Source: Streptomyces regalis
GTDB taxonomy: Bacteria; Actinomycetota; Actinomycetes; Streptomycetales; Streptomycetaceae
Assembly (NCBI RefSeq): GCF_001509475.1
Contig: NZ_LLZG01000277.1
Location: 10,772 to 74,771, forward strand
Length of the DNA stretch: 64,000 nucleotides
Direction: 5' to 3'
Of this stretch, positions 15,374 to 23,057 are shown one piece after another. Position 1 is the stretch's first letter. Each line of letters starts with the position of its first letter. The translations under genes and the position numbers were made by a program. The notes under the pieces were generated by a model, which was not told where the DNA came from, did not search any database, and saw only the letters and a program-made list of their open reading frames with translations.

Positions 15374-17634
15374 GCGGCTTCGCCGCGCAGCGGCACCGCG
15401 CCGACCTCCCGCCCAACCCCCTCTACCGCGACCCCACCGCCCCCGTGGACGCCCGAGTCCGCGACCTTCTCTCCCATATGACTCTGCGCGAGAAGGCCGG
15501 CCAGCTCAACCAGCGGATGTACGGCTGGAACGCCTACCGCCGCACCCCCGACGGTCGCTTCGAACTCACCGATGCCCTGTACGCCGAGACCGACCGCTTC
15601 GAGGGACTCGGCGCCCTCTACGGACTCCAGCGCGCGGACGCCTGGTCCGGCGTCGACCACAGCAACGGGCCCGGCGCCGAGGACGGTGCGGCCCTCGCCG
15701 ACCTGGTGCAGCGGCATGTCGTCGAGCGCAGCCGGCTCGGCATTCCGGCGCTGTTCGTCGAGGAGGTGCCGCACGGGCTCATGGCCCTCGACGGCACGGT
15801 CCTCCCGGTCAATCTGGCCGTCGGCGCCACCTGGGACCCCGAGCTGTACGAGCGGGCGGCCGCCCATGCCGCCGCCGAACTGCGGGCTCGCGGCGGGCAT
15901 GTCGCCCTCGTCTCGGCCCTCGACATCGCCCGTGACCCGCGCTGGGGACGTACCGAGGAGTGCTTCGGGGAGGACCCGTACCTGGCTGCCCGGCTCACCG
16001 AGGCGCTCGTACGCGGCATGCAGGGCGAGCACGCCGAGTTCTTCGCCGCCGACAAGGCTCCCGTCGTCCTCAAGCACTTCGCCGGACAGGGCGCCACCGT
16101 CGGCGGCCGCAACTCCGCCGAGTCCGAGCTGGGCCTGCGCGAGCTGCACGAGATCCACCTCCCCGCCGCCCGCGCCGGCATCCGCGCCGGGGCCGCCGCC
16201 GTCATGGCCGCCTACAACGAGGTCGACGGGATGCCCTGCTCCGGCAACCGGGCCCTGCTCAGCGAACTCCTCAGGGACCGCTGGGGTTTCGACGGGCTCG
16301 TCATGGCGGACGGCCTCGCCGTGGACCGGCTGGCCCGCATCACCGGCGACAAGGTCTCCGCGGGCGCCCTCGCGCTCAACTCCGGTGTCGATCTGAGCCT
16401 TTGGGACGAGGGCTTCACACATCTGCAGGCGGCGGTCGAACGGGGGCTGGTGGCCGAGGAGACCCTCGACACCGCCGTCGCCCGCGTCCTGCGCCTCAAG
16501 TTCCGCCTGGGGCTGTTCGACCGGCAGCACACCACGCCTCCGCCCCCGCCCTCGACCCCGGTCGGCGGCAGCGACGTCAGCGGCGCTCTCGCCCGCGCCG
16601 CCGTCACGCTGCTCCGCAACGACGGCGTCCTGCCGGTGGCGGCCTCCGTCTCCCGTATCGCCGTACTGGGGCCCCAGTCGGCCACCACCGCCCACCAGTC
16701 GGGCGACTACACGGCCCCGCAACGTCCCGGCACGGGCACCAGCGTCCTCGACGCCCTGCGCACGCTCGCCCCGCCCGGCGTCGACATCCGGTACGCCCGC
16801 GGCTGCGCCCTCACCGGTGGCGACGTCTCCGGCGTCCCCGAGGCCGTCGCCGCGGCCGCCGCCTCCGACCTGGCCGTGGTCGTCCTGGGCGGCAGCAGCG
16901 CCCGTACGCCCGAGACGGGCTTCGCCGACAACGGGGCGGCCCTGACCGCCGTGTCCGAGATGACCTGCGGTGAGGGCGCCGACCTGGCGGGACTGCGGCT
17001 GGGTGCCGCGCAGTACGCGCTCCTGGACGCCGTGGTCGCGACGGGGACGCCGACGGCGGCCGTGCTGATCCAGGGCCGCCCGCACGTCGTGCCCGACACC
17101 GCGGGCGCGCTGCTCACCGCCTGGTATCCCGGCCCGTGGGGCGGCGAGGCGATCGCCGAGGTGCTGCTCGGGCTCACCGAACCCGTCGGCCGGCTGCCGG
17201 TCTCCTTGCCGCGCTCGGCCGCCCAACTCCCCGTCCACTACAACCACAAGGACACCGAGTACGGCGGCTACGTCGACGAGAGCGCCGAGCCGCTCCACTC
17301 CTTCGGGCACGGGCTGTCGTACACGCGTTTCTCCTACGGCCCGCCGAGCCTGTCCGGTCGCGGCGTCACGGTCGAGGTCACCAACACCGGGGAGCGGCAC
17401 GGGCGTACGGTTGTGCAGGTCTATCTGAGGCGTCTGATCACGTCCGTCTGGCCACGCACCCTCGAACTGTGCGCGTTCGAGGGGGTCGACCTCGCACCGG
17501 GGGAGCGCCGCGCGGTGACTCTCCACCTCGATGCCGACCAGCTGGGCCGGGACGGCACCCTGGAGGTCCGGGTCGCGCAGTCCTCCCGGGCCGCGCTCGA
17601 CGCCGTACCGCTCGTGCTGGACCTCAGAGGCTGA
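15370..17634 (+). CDS. GH3 beta-glycosidase (beta-glucosidase/xylosidase type)
   Basis: Three-domain GH3 enzyme of 754 residues without a signal peptide, so intracellular. The N-terminal barrel carries DPRWGRTEECFGEDPYL (about 189-205), KHF (235-237) and the nucleophile in VMADGLAV (Asp314; Asp follows Ala where SDW is commoner). The alpha/beta sandwich begins near residue 400, and a fibronectin-III-like domain ends the protein (LHSFGHGLSYTRFSY, then VTNTGERHGRTVVQVYL). It lacks the KHFPG-H-G/DSH signature of NagZ enzymes, so it probably acts on beta-glucosides, xylosides or mannosides. The start overlaps the kinase stop (ATGA). Confidence 0.88.
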   Translation: MSGFAAQRHRADLPPNPLYRDPTAPVDARVRDLLSHMTLREKAGQLNQRMYGWNAYRRTPDGRFELTDALYAETDRFEGLGALYGLQRADAWSGVDHSNGPGAEDGAALADLVQRHVVERSRLGIPALFVEEVPHGLMALDGTVLPVNLAVGATWDPELYERAAAHAAAELRARGGHVALVSALDIARDPRWGRTEECFGEDPYLAARLTEALVRGMQGEHAEFFAADKAPVVLKHFAGQGATVGGRNSAESELGLRELHEIHLPAARAGIRAGAAAVMAAYNEVDGMPCSGNRALLSELLRDRWGFDGLVMADGLAVDRLARITGDKVSAGALALNSGVDLSLWDEGFTHLQAAVERGLVAEETLDTAVARVLRLKFRLGLFDRQHTTPPPPPSTPVGGSDVSGALARAAVTLLRNDGVLPVAASVSRIAVLGPQSATTAHQSGDYTAPQRPGTGTSVLDALRTLAPPGVDIRYARGCALTGGDVSGVPEAVAAAAASDLAVVVLGGSSARTPETGFADNGAALTAVSEMTCGEGADLAGLRLGAAQYALLDAVVATGTPTAAVLIQGRPHVVPDTAGALLTAWYPGPWGGEAIAEVLLGLTEPVGRLPVSLPRSAAQLPVHYNHKDTEYGGYVDESAEPLHSFGHGLSYTRFSYGPPSLSGRGVTVEVTNTGERHGRTVVQVYLRRLITSVWPRTLELCAFEGVDLAPGERRAVTLHLDADQLGRDGTLEVRVAQSSRAALDAVPLVLDLRG

Positions 17635-17643
17635 GAGGGCCGT

Positions 17644-18879
17644 TCAGGGTCTGCGGTCGTGGAAGGTGCGGCGCAGGTCGCTCACCCAGGCGTCGGGGTT
17701 CTCCCAGGGGATGAAGTGGCCGCCGTGGTCGTGGGCGTTGACGTTGACGTGGTTGAACCAAGCGGCCTGCGGGCCGGACTTGAAGGCCCGGACGCGTTCG
17801 TCGGCGGTGTGGATGCCGGGCGGGTTCTCGTACGTGACGAAGGTGAGGCCGACCGGGGCCTGCACGACCGGGGTGCGGTCGTGTGCGGGGGCCCAGGGGT
17901 AGCGGTTGGCGTTGGCGTAGTAACGCATCGACGTGGCAATGGAGTTGTTCACCCAGTAGATCGTGGCGTGGGTGAGCAGGTCGTCCTTGGTGAAGACGGA
18001 CTCGACGTCGCCGCCGTTGTCGCTCCAGGCGTGGAAGCGTTCCAGCAGCCAGGCGAGCAGTCCGGCGGGTGAGTCGCTCAGCCCGTGGGCCAGGGTGGCT
18101 CCGTCGAGCATGTGCACGGCGAGGTGGGGCGCCCAGCGGTGGTCCAGCTCGATGATGCGGGCGCGGACGTCGGCGGGCTGGTCGTCGGTGAGGGGCCGGT
18201 TCCGGGCGAAGTCCCAGGCGCGGGGGCCGGTGAAGAAGTCGAGCGGCAGCCCGGAGCCGATGTGGATGCCGTACAGCTCGTCGGCGTACTTGTGGCCGAG
18301 CTGGCTGGAGACGATCCCGCCGATGTCGCAGCCCCCGGCGGCGTATTTCTCGTATCCCAGGGTCTCGGTCATCAGGGTGTGCCAGAGGTCGGAGACCTTC
18401 CAGAAGTTGACGTCCGCAAAGCCGGTGAGCGGGCCGGGGAAACCGAAGCCGGGCAGGGACGGCACGATGACGTCGAACGCGTCGGCGGGGTCACCGCCGA
18501 ACGCGGCCGGGTCGGCGAGCGGGTCGATCACCTTCGCCCAGTGCCAGAACGTCCACGGCCAGCCGTGGGTGAGGATCAACGGGATCGGGCGGGGGCCGCG
18601 GCCGGGCTTGCGCATGAAGTGCACCGGGACACCGGCGACGCTCACCTGGTAGTGCTCGTAGGCGTTGATGGCGGCCTCGGCGTTGCGCCAGTCGTAGCCG
18701 TCCCGCCAGTAGGCGACCAGCTCACGCAGATAGCTGTCCGGGACGCCGTAGGACCAGTCCCCATTCCCCTCGTCCAGCGGCGGACGCGTCAGTGTGAGAC
18801 GGACGCGCAGGTCATCGAGGACCTCGTCGGACACATGGATCGGGGTGGGTTCCAGGGGGAAGGCGTGCGGGGTGGTCAA
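17644..18879 (-). CDS. epoxide hydrolase family alpha/beta hydrolase
   Basis: A 411-residue protein with the N-terminal EHN lid domain typical of microsomal-type epoxide hydrolases, then an alpha/beta-hydrolase core. It shows the oxyanion segment LTHGWPWTFWHW, PSLPGFGFPGPLTGF, and a nucleophile elbow GGCDIGG with Asp where lipases have Ser. The final DHGGHFIPWENPDAW contains the catalytic His. No signal peptide is seen. It lies between the glycosidases and the sugar transporter but has no obvious link to glycan use. Its stop lies 10 nt from the convergent GH3 stop. Confidence 0.87.
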   Translation of the reverse strand: MTTPHAFPLEPTPIHVSDEVLDDLRVRLTLTRPPLDEGNGDWSYGVPDSYLRELVAYWRDGYDWRNAEAAINAYEHYQVSVAGVPVHFMRKPGRGPRPIPLILTHGWPWTFWHWAKVIDPLADPAAFGGDPADAFDVIVPSLPGFGFPGPLTGFADVNFWKVSDLWHTLMTETLGYEKYAAGGCDIGGIVSSQLGHKYADELYGIHIGSGLPLDFFTGPRAWDFARNRPLTDDQPADVRARIIELDHRWAPHLAVHMLDGATLAHGLSDSPAGLLAWLLERFHAWSDNGGDVESVFTKDDLLTHATIYWVNNSIATSMRYYANANRYPWAPAHDRTPVVQAPVGLTFVTYENPPGIHTADERVRAFKSGPQAAWFNHVNVNAHDHGGHFIPWENPDAWVSDLRRTFHDRRP

Positions 18880-18909
18880 GGCGTGGTTCCTTACCAGGTA
18901 GGGGCAAGC

Positions 18910-19794
18910 TCAGAGTTTGACGGCCCCCGACGAGACCCCCCTGTAGAACCACCGCTGCGTGATCACGAACAGCACCAGCACCGGGATCACCGAGATCACC
19001 GACCCCGCCATGACCAGCCGCTGGTCGTACCCGAACGACGACGTCTGCAGCCGGGCCAGACCCAGGGTCAGCGTGAACTGTTCCTCGGAGCGCAGCACGA
19101 TCAGTGGCCAGAGGAAGTCGTCCCAGGCGCTGATGAAGGTGTTGATGGTGACGACCAGGATCGCGCCGTAGGCGGAGGGGAGGTAGAGGTGGCGGAATCG
19201 CTTCCACTCGCCTGCCCCGTCCAGCATCGCCGCGTCCTCGATCTCGCGCGGGACGGCGAGGAACGCGGCCCGCATGATGAGGACGTTGATCGCGGCGACG
19301 AAGCCGGGCAGCCAGACGCCGACGAGGTTGTCGACCAGGCCCAGGTCACGGACGCTGAGGAACAGCGACACCATGATCGACTCGAAGGGGAACATCATGG
19401 ACGCCATCAGCAGCACCCAGACCAGCCCCCGGCCCTTCCAGCCGGGCTTGGAGAGCATGTAGCCGGCCATGGTGGAGAAGGCGAGCTGGCTGGCGATCGA
19501 GATGACCGCGACGAACAGGCTGTTCCTGATGTACGTCCACACCGGGACCTGGTCGAAGACCTGCTCGTAGGCGCGCAGGGTCGGGTGGTGCGGGATCAGG
19601 GAGGCGCCCGAGCCGAAGACGTCCTCGCCCGCGCCCTTGAGCGACGACAGCACCTGCCAGATCAGGGGGCCGACGGTGATGAACAGGACGAAGACCAACA
19701 GCACGTAGCGGACGACGAGTTCCCGGGGGCGGCCGTAGTCGCGCCAGCGGGGCGTCAGGCGTCGGCGTTTCACCGGGACCGGCGCGGTCGTCAT
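18910..19794 (-). CDS. carbohydrate ABC transporter permease (MalG-type)
   Basis: Inner-membrane permease of 294 residues with six predicted helices, starting LVVRYVLLVFVLFITVGPLIW. The EAA cytoplasmic loop (about residues 195-215) reads DAAMLDGAGEWKRFRHLYLP. The start ATG at 19794 overlaps the stop of the upstream permease (ATGA). It forms a binding-protein-dependent sugar importer with 19791-20831 and 20834-22204. No ATPase gene is present; Streptomyces CUT1 importers usually share the MsiK ATPase. Confidence 0.9.
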   Translation of the reverse strand: MTTAPVPVKRRRLTPRWRDYGRPRELVVRYVLLVFVLFITVGPLIWQVLSSLKGAGEDVFGSGASLIPHHPTLRAYEQVFDQVPVWTYIRNSLFVAVISIASQLAFSTMAGYMLSKPGWKGRGLVWVLLMASMMFPFESIMVSLFLSVRDLGLVDNLVGVWLPGFVAAINVLIMRAAFLAVPREIEDAAMLDGAGEWKRFRHLYLPSAYGAILVVTINTFISAWDDFLWPLIVLRSEEQFTLTLGLARLQTSSFGYDQRLVMAGSVISVIPVLVLFVITQRWFYRGVSSGAVKL

Positions 19795-20831
19795 GCCTCG
19801 TCCTCCTTCGTCAGGCGCTGGGCGAGCAGCGTGAGGCCCAGGGTGAGTGCGAACAGGGCGACGCTGACCGCCGCGCCGTAGCCGGCGTTGCCGGTGAGCG
19901 GGTCGAGGCCGACGTCCCGGATGTAGAAGGGGAGCGTGCGGTCGGCGCCGCCGGGGCCGCCGGTGGAGCCGCCGAGCATGTAGATCTCGGTGAAGACGCG
20001 CAGCGAGCCGATGCCGGTGAGGGTGCCGACCAGCATCATCGACGTGCGTACGCCGGGCACGGTGACGTGCCAGAAGCGGCGTACCGCACCGGCGCCGTCC
20101 ACAGCGGCCGCCTCGTGGAGTTCCTTGGGGACGTTCCCGAGCGCGGCCAGGTAGAAGATCATGTACCAGCCGAGGCCCTTCCACAGCGTCAGGCCCATCG
20201 CCGACAGCAGGATCAGCCAGGAGTCGGACAGGAACGGGATGGCGTCCCGGATGATGTGCGCCTTCTGCAGCCAGGTGTTGACCAGGCCCTGGTCGCTCAG
20301 CAGCCACTGCCAGCTCAGGCCCACGACCACGCTGGAGGCGAGGACGGGGGTGTAGAAGGCGGAGCGGAAGAAGCCGATGCCCGGGAGGTTCTTCTCGACC
20401 AGGATGGCGAGCAGCAGCGGCAGCAGCACCATCAGCGGGACCACGATCAGCGCGTACAGCAGGCTGTTGCGGGTGGCCAGCCAGAAGTCGGCGTCGGAGA
20501 GCATCCGCCGGTAGTTGTCCAGGCCGACCAGGTCGTACGCGCCGCCCAGCGGCTTGGCGTCGGTGAAGGACACCAGGATCGTGTTCAGGAACGGGAACAC
20601 CCCGAACACCGTCGTGCCGATGATCGCCGGGAGCATCCACAGCCAGGGCAGCCACCAGCGGCGGTAGAGCGCCGCGCCCCCCGCGTCCGCCGCCGGGCCG
20701 GGCGTCACGGAGCGCAGGGCGCGGCGCAGCGGCCCCGGCGGAGGCGGTGCGGGGGAAGCGCCGGGGCGCGGGGCGCCCGCCCCCGGGGGAGCGGGAACGG
20801 GCGCCTTGTCCAGTGCGGAGCGCTGAGTCAT
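19791..20831 (-). CDS. carbohydrate ABC transporter permease (MalF-type)
   Basis: A 346-residue permease with a Pro/Ala-rich cytoplasmic N-terminus of about 60 residues and six predicted helices beginning WWLPWLWMLPAIIGTTVFGVFPF. The EAA loop is EAAAVDGAGAVRRFWHVTVPGV. It starts 2 nt after the stop of the binding-protein gene, in the usual order for CUT1 importers. Substrate is inferred from the neighbours to be an oligosaccharide from N-glycan or chitin breakdown. Confidence 0.9.
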   Translation of the reverse strand: MTQRSALDKAPVPAPPGAGAPRPGASPAPPPPGPLRRALRSVTPGPAADAGGAALYRRWWLPWLWMLPAIIGTTVFGVFPFLNTILVSFTDAKPLGGAYDLVGLDNYRRMLSDADFWLATRNSLLYALIVVPLMVLLPLLLAILVEKNLPGIGFFRSAFYTPVLASSVVVGLSWQWLLSDQGLVNTWLQKAHIIRDAIPFLSDSWLILLSAMGLTLWKGLGWYMIFYLAALGNVPKELHEAAAVDGAGAVRRFWHVTVPGVRTSMMLVGTLTGIGSLRVFTEIYMLGGSTGGPGGADRTLPFYIRDVGLDPLTGNAGYGAAVSVALFALTLGLTLLAQRLTKEDEA

Positions 20832-20833
20832 CG

Positions 20834-22204
20834 TCAGCTGCCCTGCTCGATCAGCTCGTTGGCCTTCGACTGCGCTTCGTCCAGCGCGTCCTGAGCGCTC
20901 TTCTTGCCCTGCATGGCGAGCTGGATCTGGGCCGATATGGCGTTCAACTCGCCCGGTGTGAGAGCGATTTCGTCGGCCGTGGCGGTCTGCCGGTCACCGG
21001 CGACGATCTTGCGGGCCTCGGCGAACGGGTCGGTTCCCTCCACCTTCTGGAAGAACGGGTCCTTCAGCGACTCGGTCGTCGAGGGGAAGATGACGACGTT
21101 CGGGTCCTTCGCCCACTGAAGCTGGTTCTCCGCGTTGGTCAGGAACTGTGCGAAGGCGAGTGCGGTCACCGCGTTCTTGCTGGTGGACGCGACGCCTATG
21201 TACTGGGGGGCGCCGACGGTGTGGCCGAGGTCGTCCAGCATGTAGCGGGCGACGCCCGTCTTCTTGTAGATGGACGGGTTGTTCTGCTGGATGAAGCGCA
21301 GGAAGTTGGGGTTCGTCGAGCCGTAGACCAGCTTGCCCTGGCCGTAGACGTTGGACGGGTCCTGGTTGGAGGAGAGCGAGTCCTTCGGCATCGCACCGGC
21401 CTTGTAGAGCTTGGCCATGCCCTCGACCCACTGCACGGTCTTGGGGTCGTCGGCGAAGGTGAACTTCTTGCCGTCGGCGGACAGGACCTGGATGCCCATC
21501 TGCTGCCAGTCGGCCGGGATGCGCAGGGAGGGGTTGGCGAGGAAGGCGTAGTACTTGCCGTCGGACACCTTGGCGATCTTCTCGGCGTCGGAGAACAGCC
21601 CGAGGACGGACGTCGGAGGTTTGGCCGGATCCAGGCCCGCGTTCTTCAACAGGTCGCTGTTGAAGGTCTGCACGATGCCGCCGGAGTACCAGGGCAGCAC
21701 GCTGTGCACCTTCGTGCCGTCGGCCTCGGCGTAGGTGCTGGACTTCCACATCGACCCGGTGAACGGCTTGCCCGCGTCCGGGGCCTTGTCGTCGAGGTTC
21801 AGCAGATAGCCGTTCTTCGTCAGCGCCACCGCCGTGTTGACGTTGATGTTCACCACGTCCGGCAGCGTGCAGCCCTGCGCGTCGGCGACCAGGCGCTGGG
21901 TGAACGTGGCGTCGCCGGGGTCGTCGATCCACTTGACCTTCGTGTCCGGGTGCTCCTTCTCGAAGGCGTCGATGACGCCGTTGAAGTAGTCGCCGAAGTC
22001 CTTCTTCAGATTGGTCGTCTGGAAGGTGATGTCGCCCTTGACGTCCCCGGAGAGCGCGCCGGACCCGACGTTCGCCTTGTCGACCTTGCAGCCGCCGGCC
22101 GTGGCCTCGCCGTCGTCGGAGCCGCCGGAGAGGCCGCAGCCGGCGGCTGCGAGTGCCAGGGCGAGGAAACATGCCAGGGATCCGGGAAGTCTGCTTGCGC
22201 GCAT
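20834..22204 (-). CDS. sugar ABC transporter substrate-binding lipoprotein
   Basis: Family-1 extracellular solute-binding protein, 456 residues. It has a lipoprotein signal peptide with lipobox AAAGC (Cys23) followed by a Gly/Ser/Asp linker. The mature part begins after about residue 55 with the GDITFQTTNLKKDFGDYF strand-helix pair, and DVVNINVNTAVALTKNGYL and PWYSGGIVQTFNSDLL line the usual ligand cleft. It captures a sugar outside the membrane for the two permeases. A GGAGGG site lies 5-6 nt before the ATG. A palindromic operator-like site sits 40-54 nt upstream. Confidence 0.9.
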   Translation of the reverse strand: MRASRLPGSLACFLALALAAAGCGLSGGSDDGEATAGGCKVDKANVGSGALSGDVKGDITFQTTNLKKDFGDYFNGVIDAFEKEHPDTKVKWIDDPGDATFTQRLVADAQGCTLPDVVNINVNTAVALTKNGYLLNLDDKAPDAGKPFTGSMWKSSTYAEADGTKVHSVLPWYSGGIVQTFNSDLLKNAGLDPAKPPTSVLGLFSDAEKIAKVSDGKYYAFLANPSLRIPADWQQMGIQVLSADGKKFTFADDPKTVQWVEGMAKLYKAGAMPKDSLSSNQDPSNVYGQGKLVYGSTNPNFLRFIQQNNPSIYKKTGVARYMLDDLGHTVGAPQYIGVASTSKNAVTALAFAQFLTNAENQLQWAKDPNVVIFPSTTESLKDPFFQKVEGTDPFAEARKIVAGDRQTATADEIALTPGELNAISAQIQLAMQGKKSAQDALDEAQSKANELIEQGS

Positions 22205-22243
22205 GGGTGCCCTCCTGCGGCCGACTGGACGGCCGGGTTTCGC

Positions 22244-22258
22244 TGGTTCAAATCACCA
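22244..22258. promoter_or_regulatory. candidate operator before the sugar importer, TGGTTCAAATCACCA
   Basis: TGGT and ACCA arms flank a 7-base centre, and 12 of the bases recur on the minus strand at the kinase promoter (14319-14334). It lies 40-54 nt before the binding-protein start. A second related string, GGTGGACCAGAATTC, begins at 22282. Probable binding site of the RpiR regulator at 27407-28291. Confidence 0.55.
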
Positions 22259-22337
22259 ACTTGGACGCTGATTGATGAAAAGGTGGACCAGAATTCATCG
22301 GAGGTCAATGGGTTGCCGTGTTGCTTTTACGTTCCGG

Positions 22338-23057
22338 TCAGTGGCGGTGCTCGTGGTCCGGGTGGGACGGGTCGCCCGGGTGCTCGTGGCCCGGGGCGTA
22401 CTCCACGCCGGTGCGGGCCTGGTCCAGCCAGCCGAAGAAGGCCCGCCGGCCGAGTGCCTGTCGCAGCTCGTGGGCGATGCCCTCGCGGGCCTGCTCGTAC
22501 GGCAGGAAGTCCGCGGGCGCGGCGGTGGCGCCGAAGGGGTCGACGCCGCGTCTGAGGGCGTCCGGGGTGAGGAAGCGGTCGCGGTTGCGGTCGTAGTAGT
22601 CGCGTACGGCCGTTTCCGGGACGTCCTGTTCCGCCTCCAGTTCGGTGAGCAGGAGACGGGCGGCGGGGGAGTGGGCCAACGCCGCCGCGACGATGCTGCC
22701 GAGGTCGGCGACGGTTCGCTCCGCGGGTAGTGCCGCGACAGGCAGTGTTTTGTCTGCGGTGACGTCGTGGCTGGTCGCGCCCACGCGGCGGAGCCGCATA
22801 TCGACACTGTCCGCGCCCCTTGAGGGCGCTGCTGAACCGTGGACTGACGGCTGCAGCCCGCGCTCTGCGCAGGCCCGCCGGGCGAGTTCGTCGGTCACCA
22901 CCACCTGTGTCGCCCAGCGTCGCCGCTGCCGTTCGGCTCTGGCAAGCGCCTCGGGCTGGGTCTTGCGGTCGCGGAGCGGAACGATTTCCAAGAAGGCGTC
23001 CACGCGTTCCTTCGGGATCGCCTCACCGCGTACGAGAGCCGCGTGTTCCCCGCTCAC
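22338..23057 (-). CDS. parvulin-like/SurA-like small protein with a His-rich tail, function unclear
   Basis: A 239-residue protein without a signal peptide. The pattern ETAVRDYYDRNRDRFLTPDALRRG and the following HELRQALGRRAFFGWLDQAR resemble the linker and C-terminal helices of PpiC/SurA-type proteins, but the parvulin active-site loop is not clear. Homologues are, as I recall, sometimes labelled malonyl-CoA:ACP transacylase, which the sequence does not support. It ends in a metal-binding-type tail with six His in the last 17 residues (GHEHPGDPSHPDHEHRH). GTG at 23057 overlaps the alpha-mannosidase stop (GTGA), so the two are co-translated. Longer upstream reading is a shadow of the mannosidase gene. 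Confidence 0.7.
   Translation of the reverse strand: MSGEHAALVRGEAIPKERVDAFLEIVPLRDRKTQPEALARAERQRRRWATQVVVTDELARRACAERGLQPSVHGSAAPSRGADSVDMRLRRVGATSHDVTADKTLPVAALPAERTVADLGSIVAAALAHSPAARLLLTELEAEQDVPETAVRDYYDRNRDRFLTPDALRRGVDPFGATAAPADFLPYEQAREGIAHELRQALGRRAFFGWLDQARTGVEYAPGHEHPGDPSHPDHEHRH

Noticed and set aside
15043..17526. 827-codon minus-strand frame opposite the GH3 gene
   Set aside because: Antisense shadow; the plus-strand frame has complete GH3 motifs.
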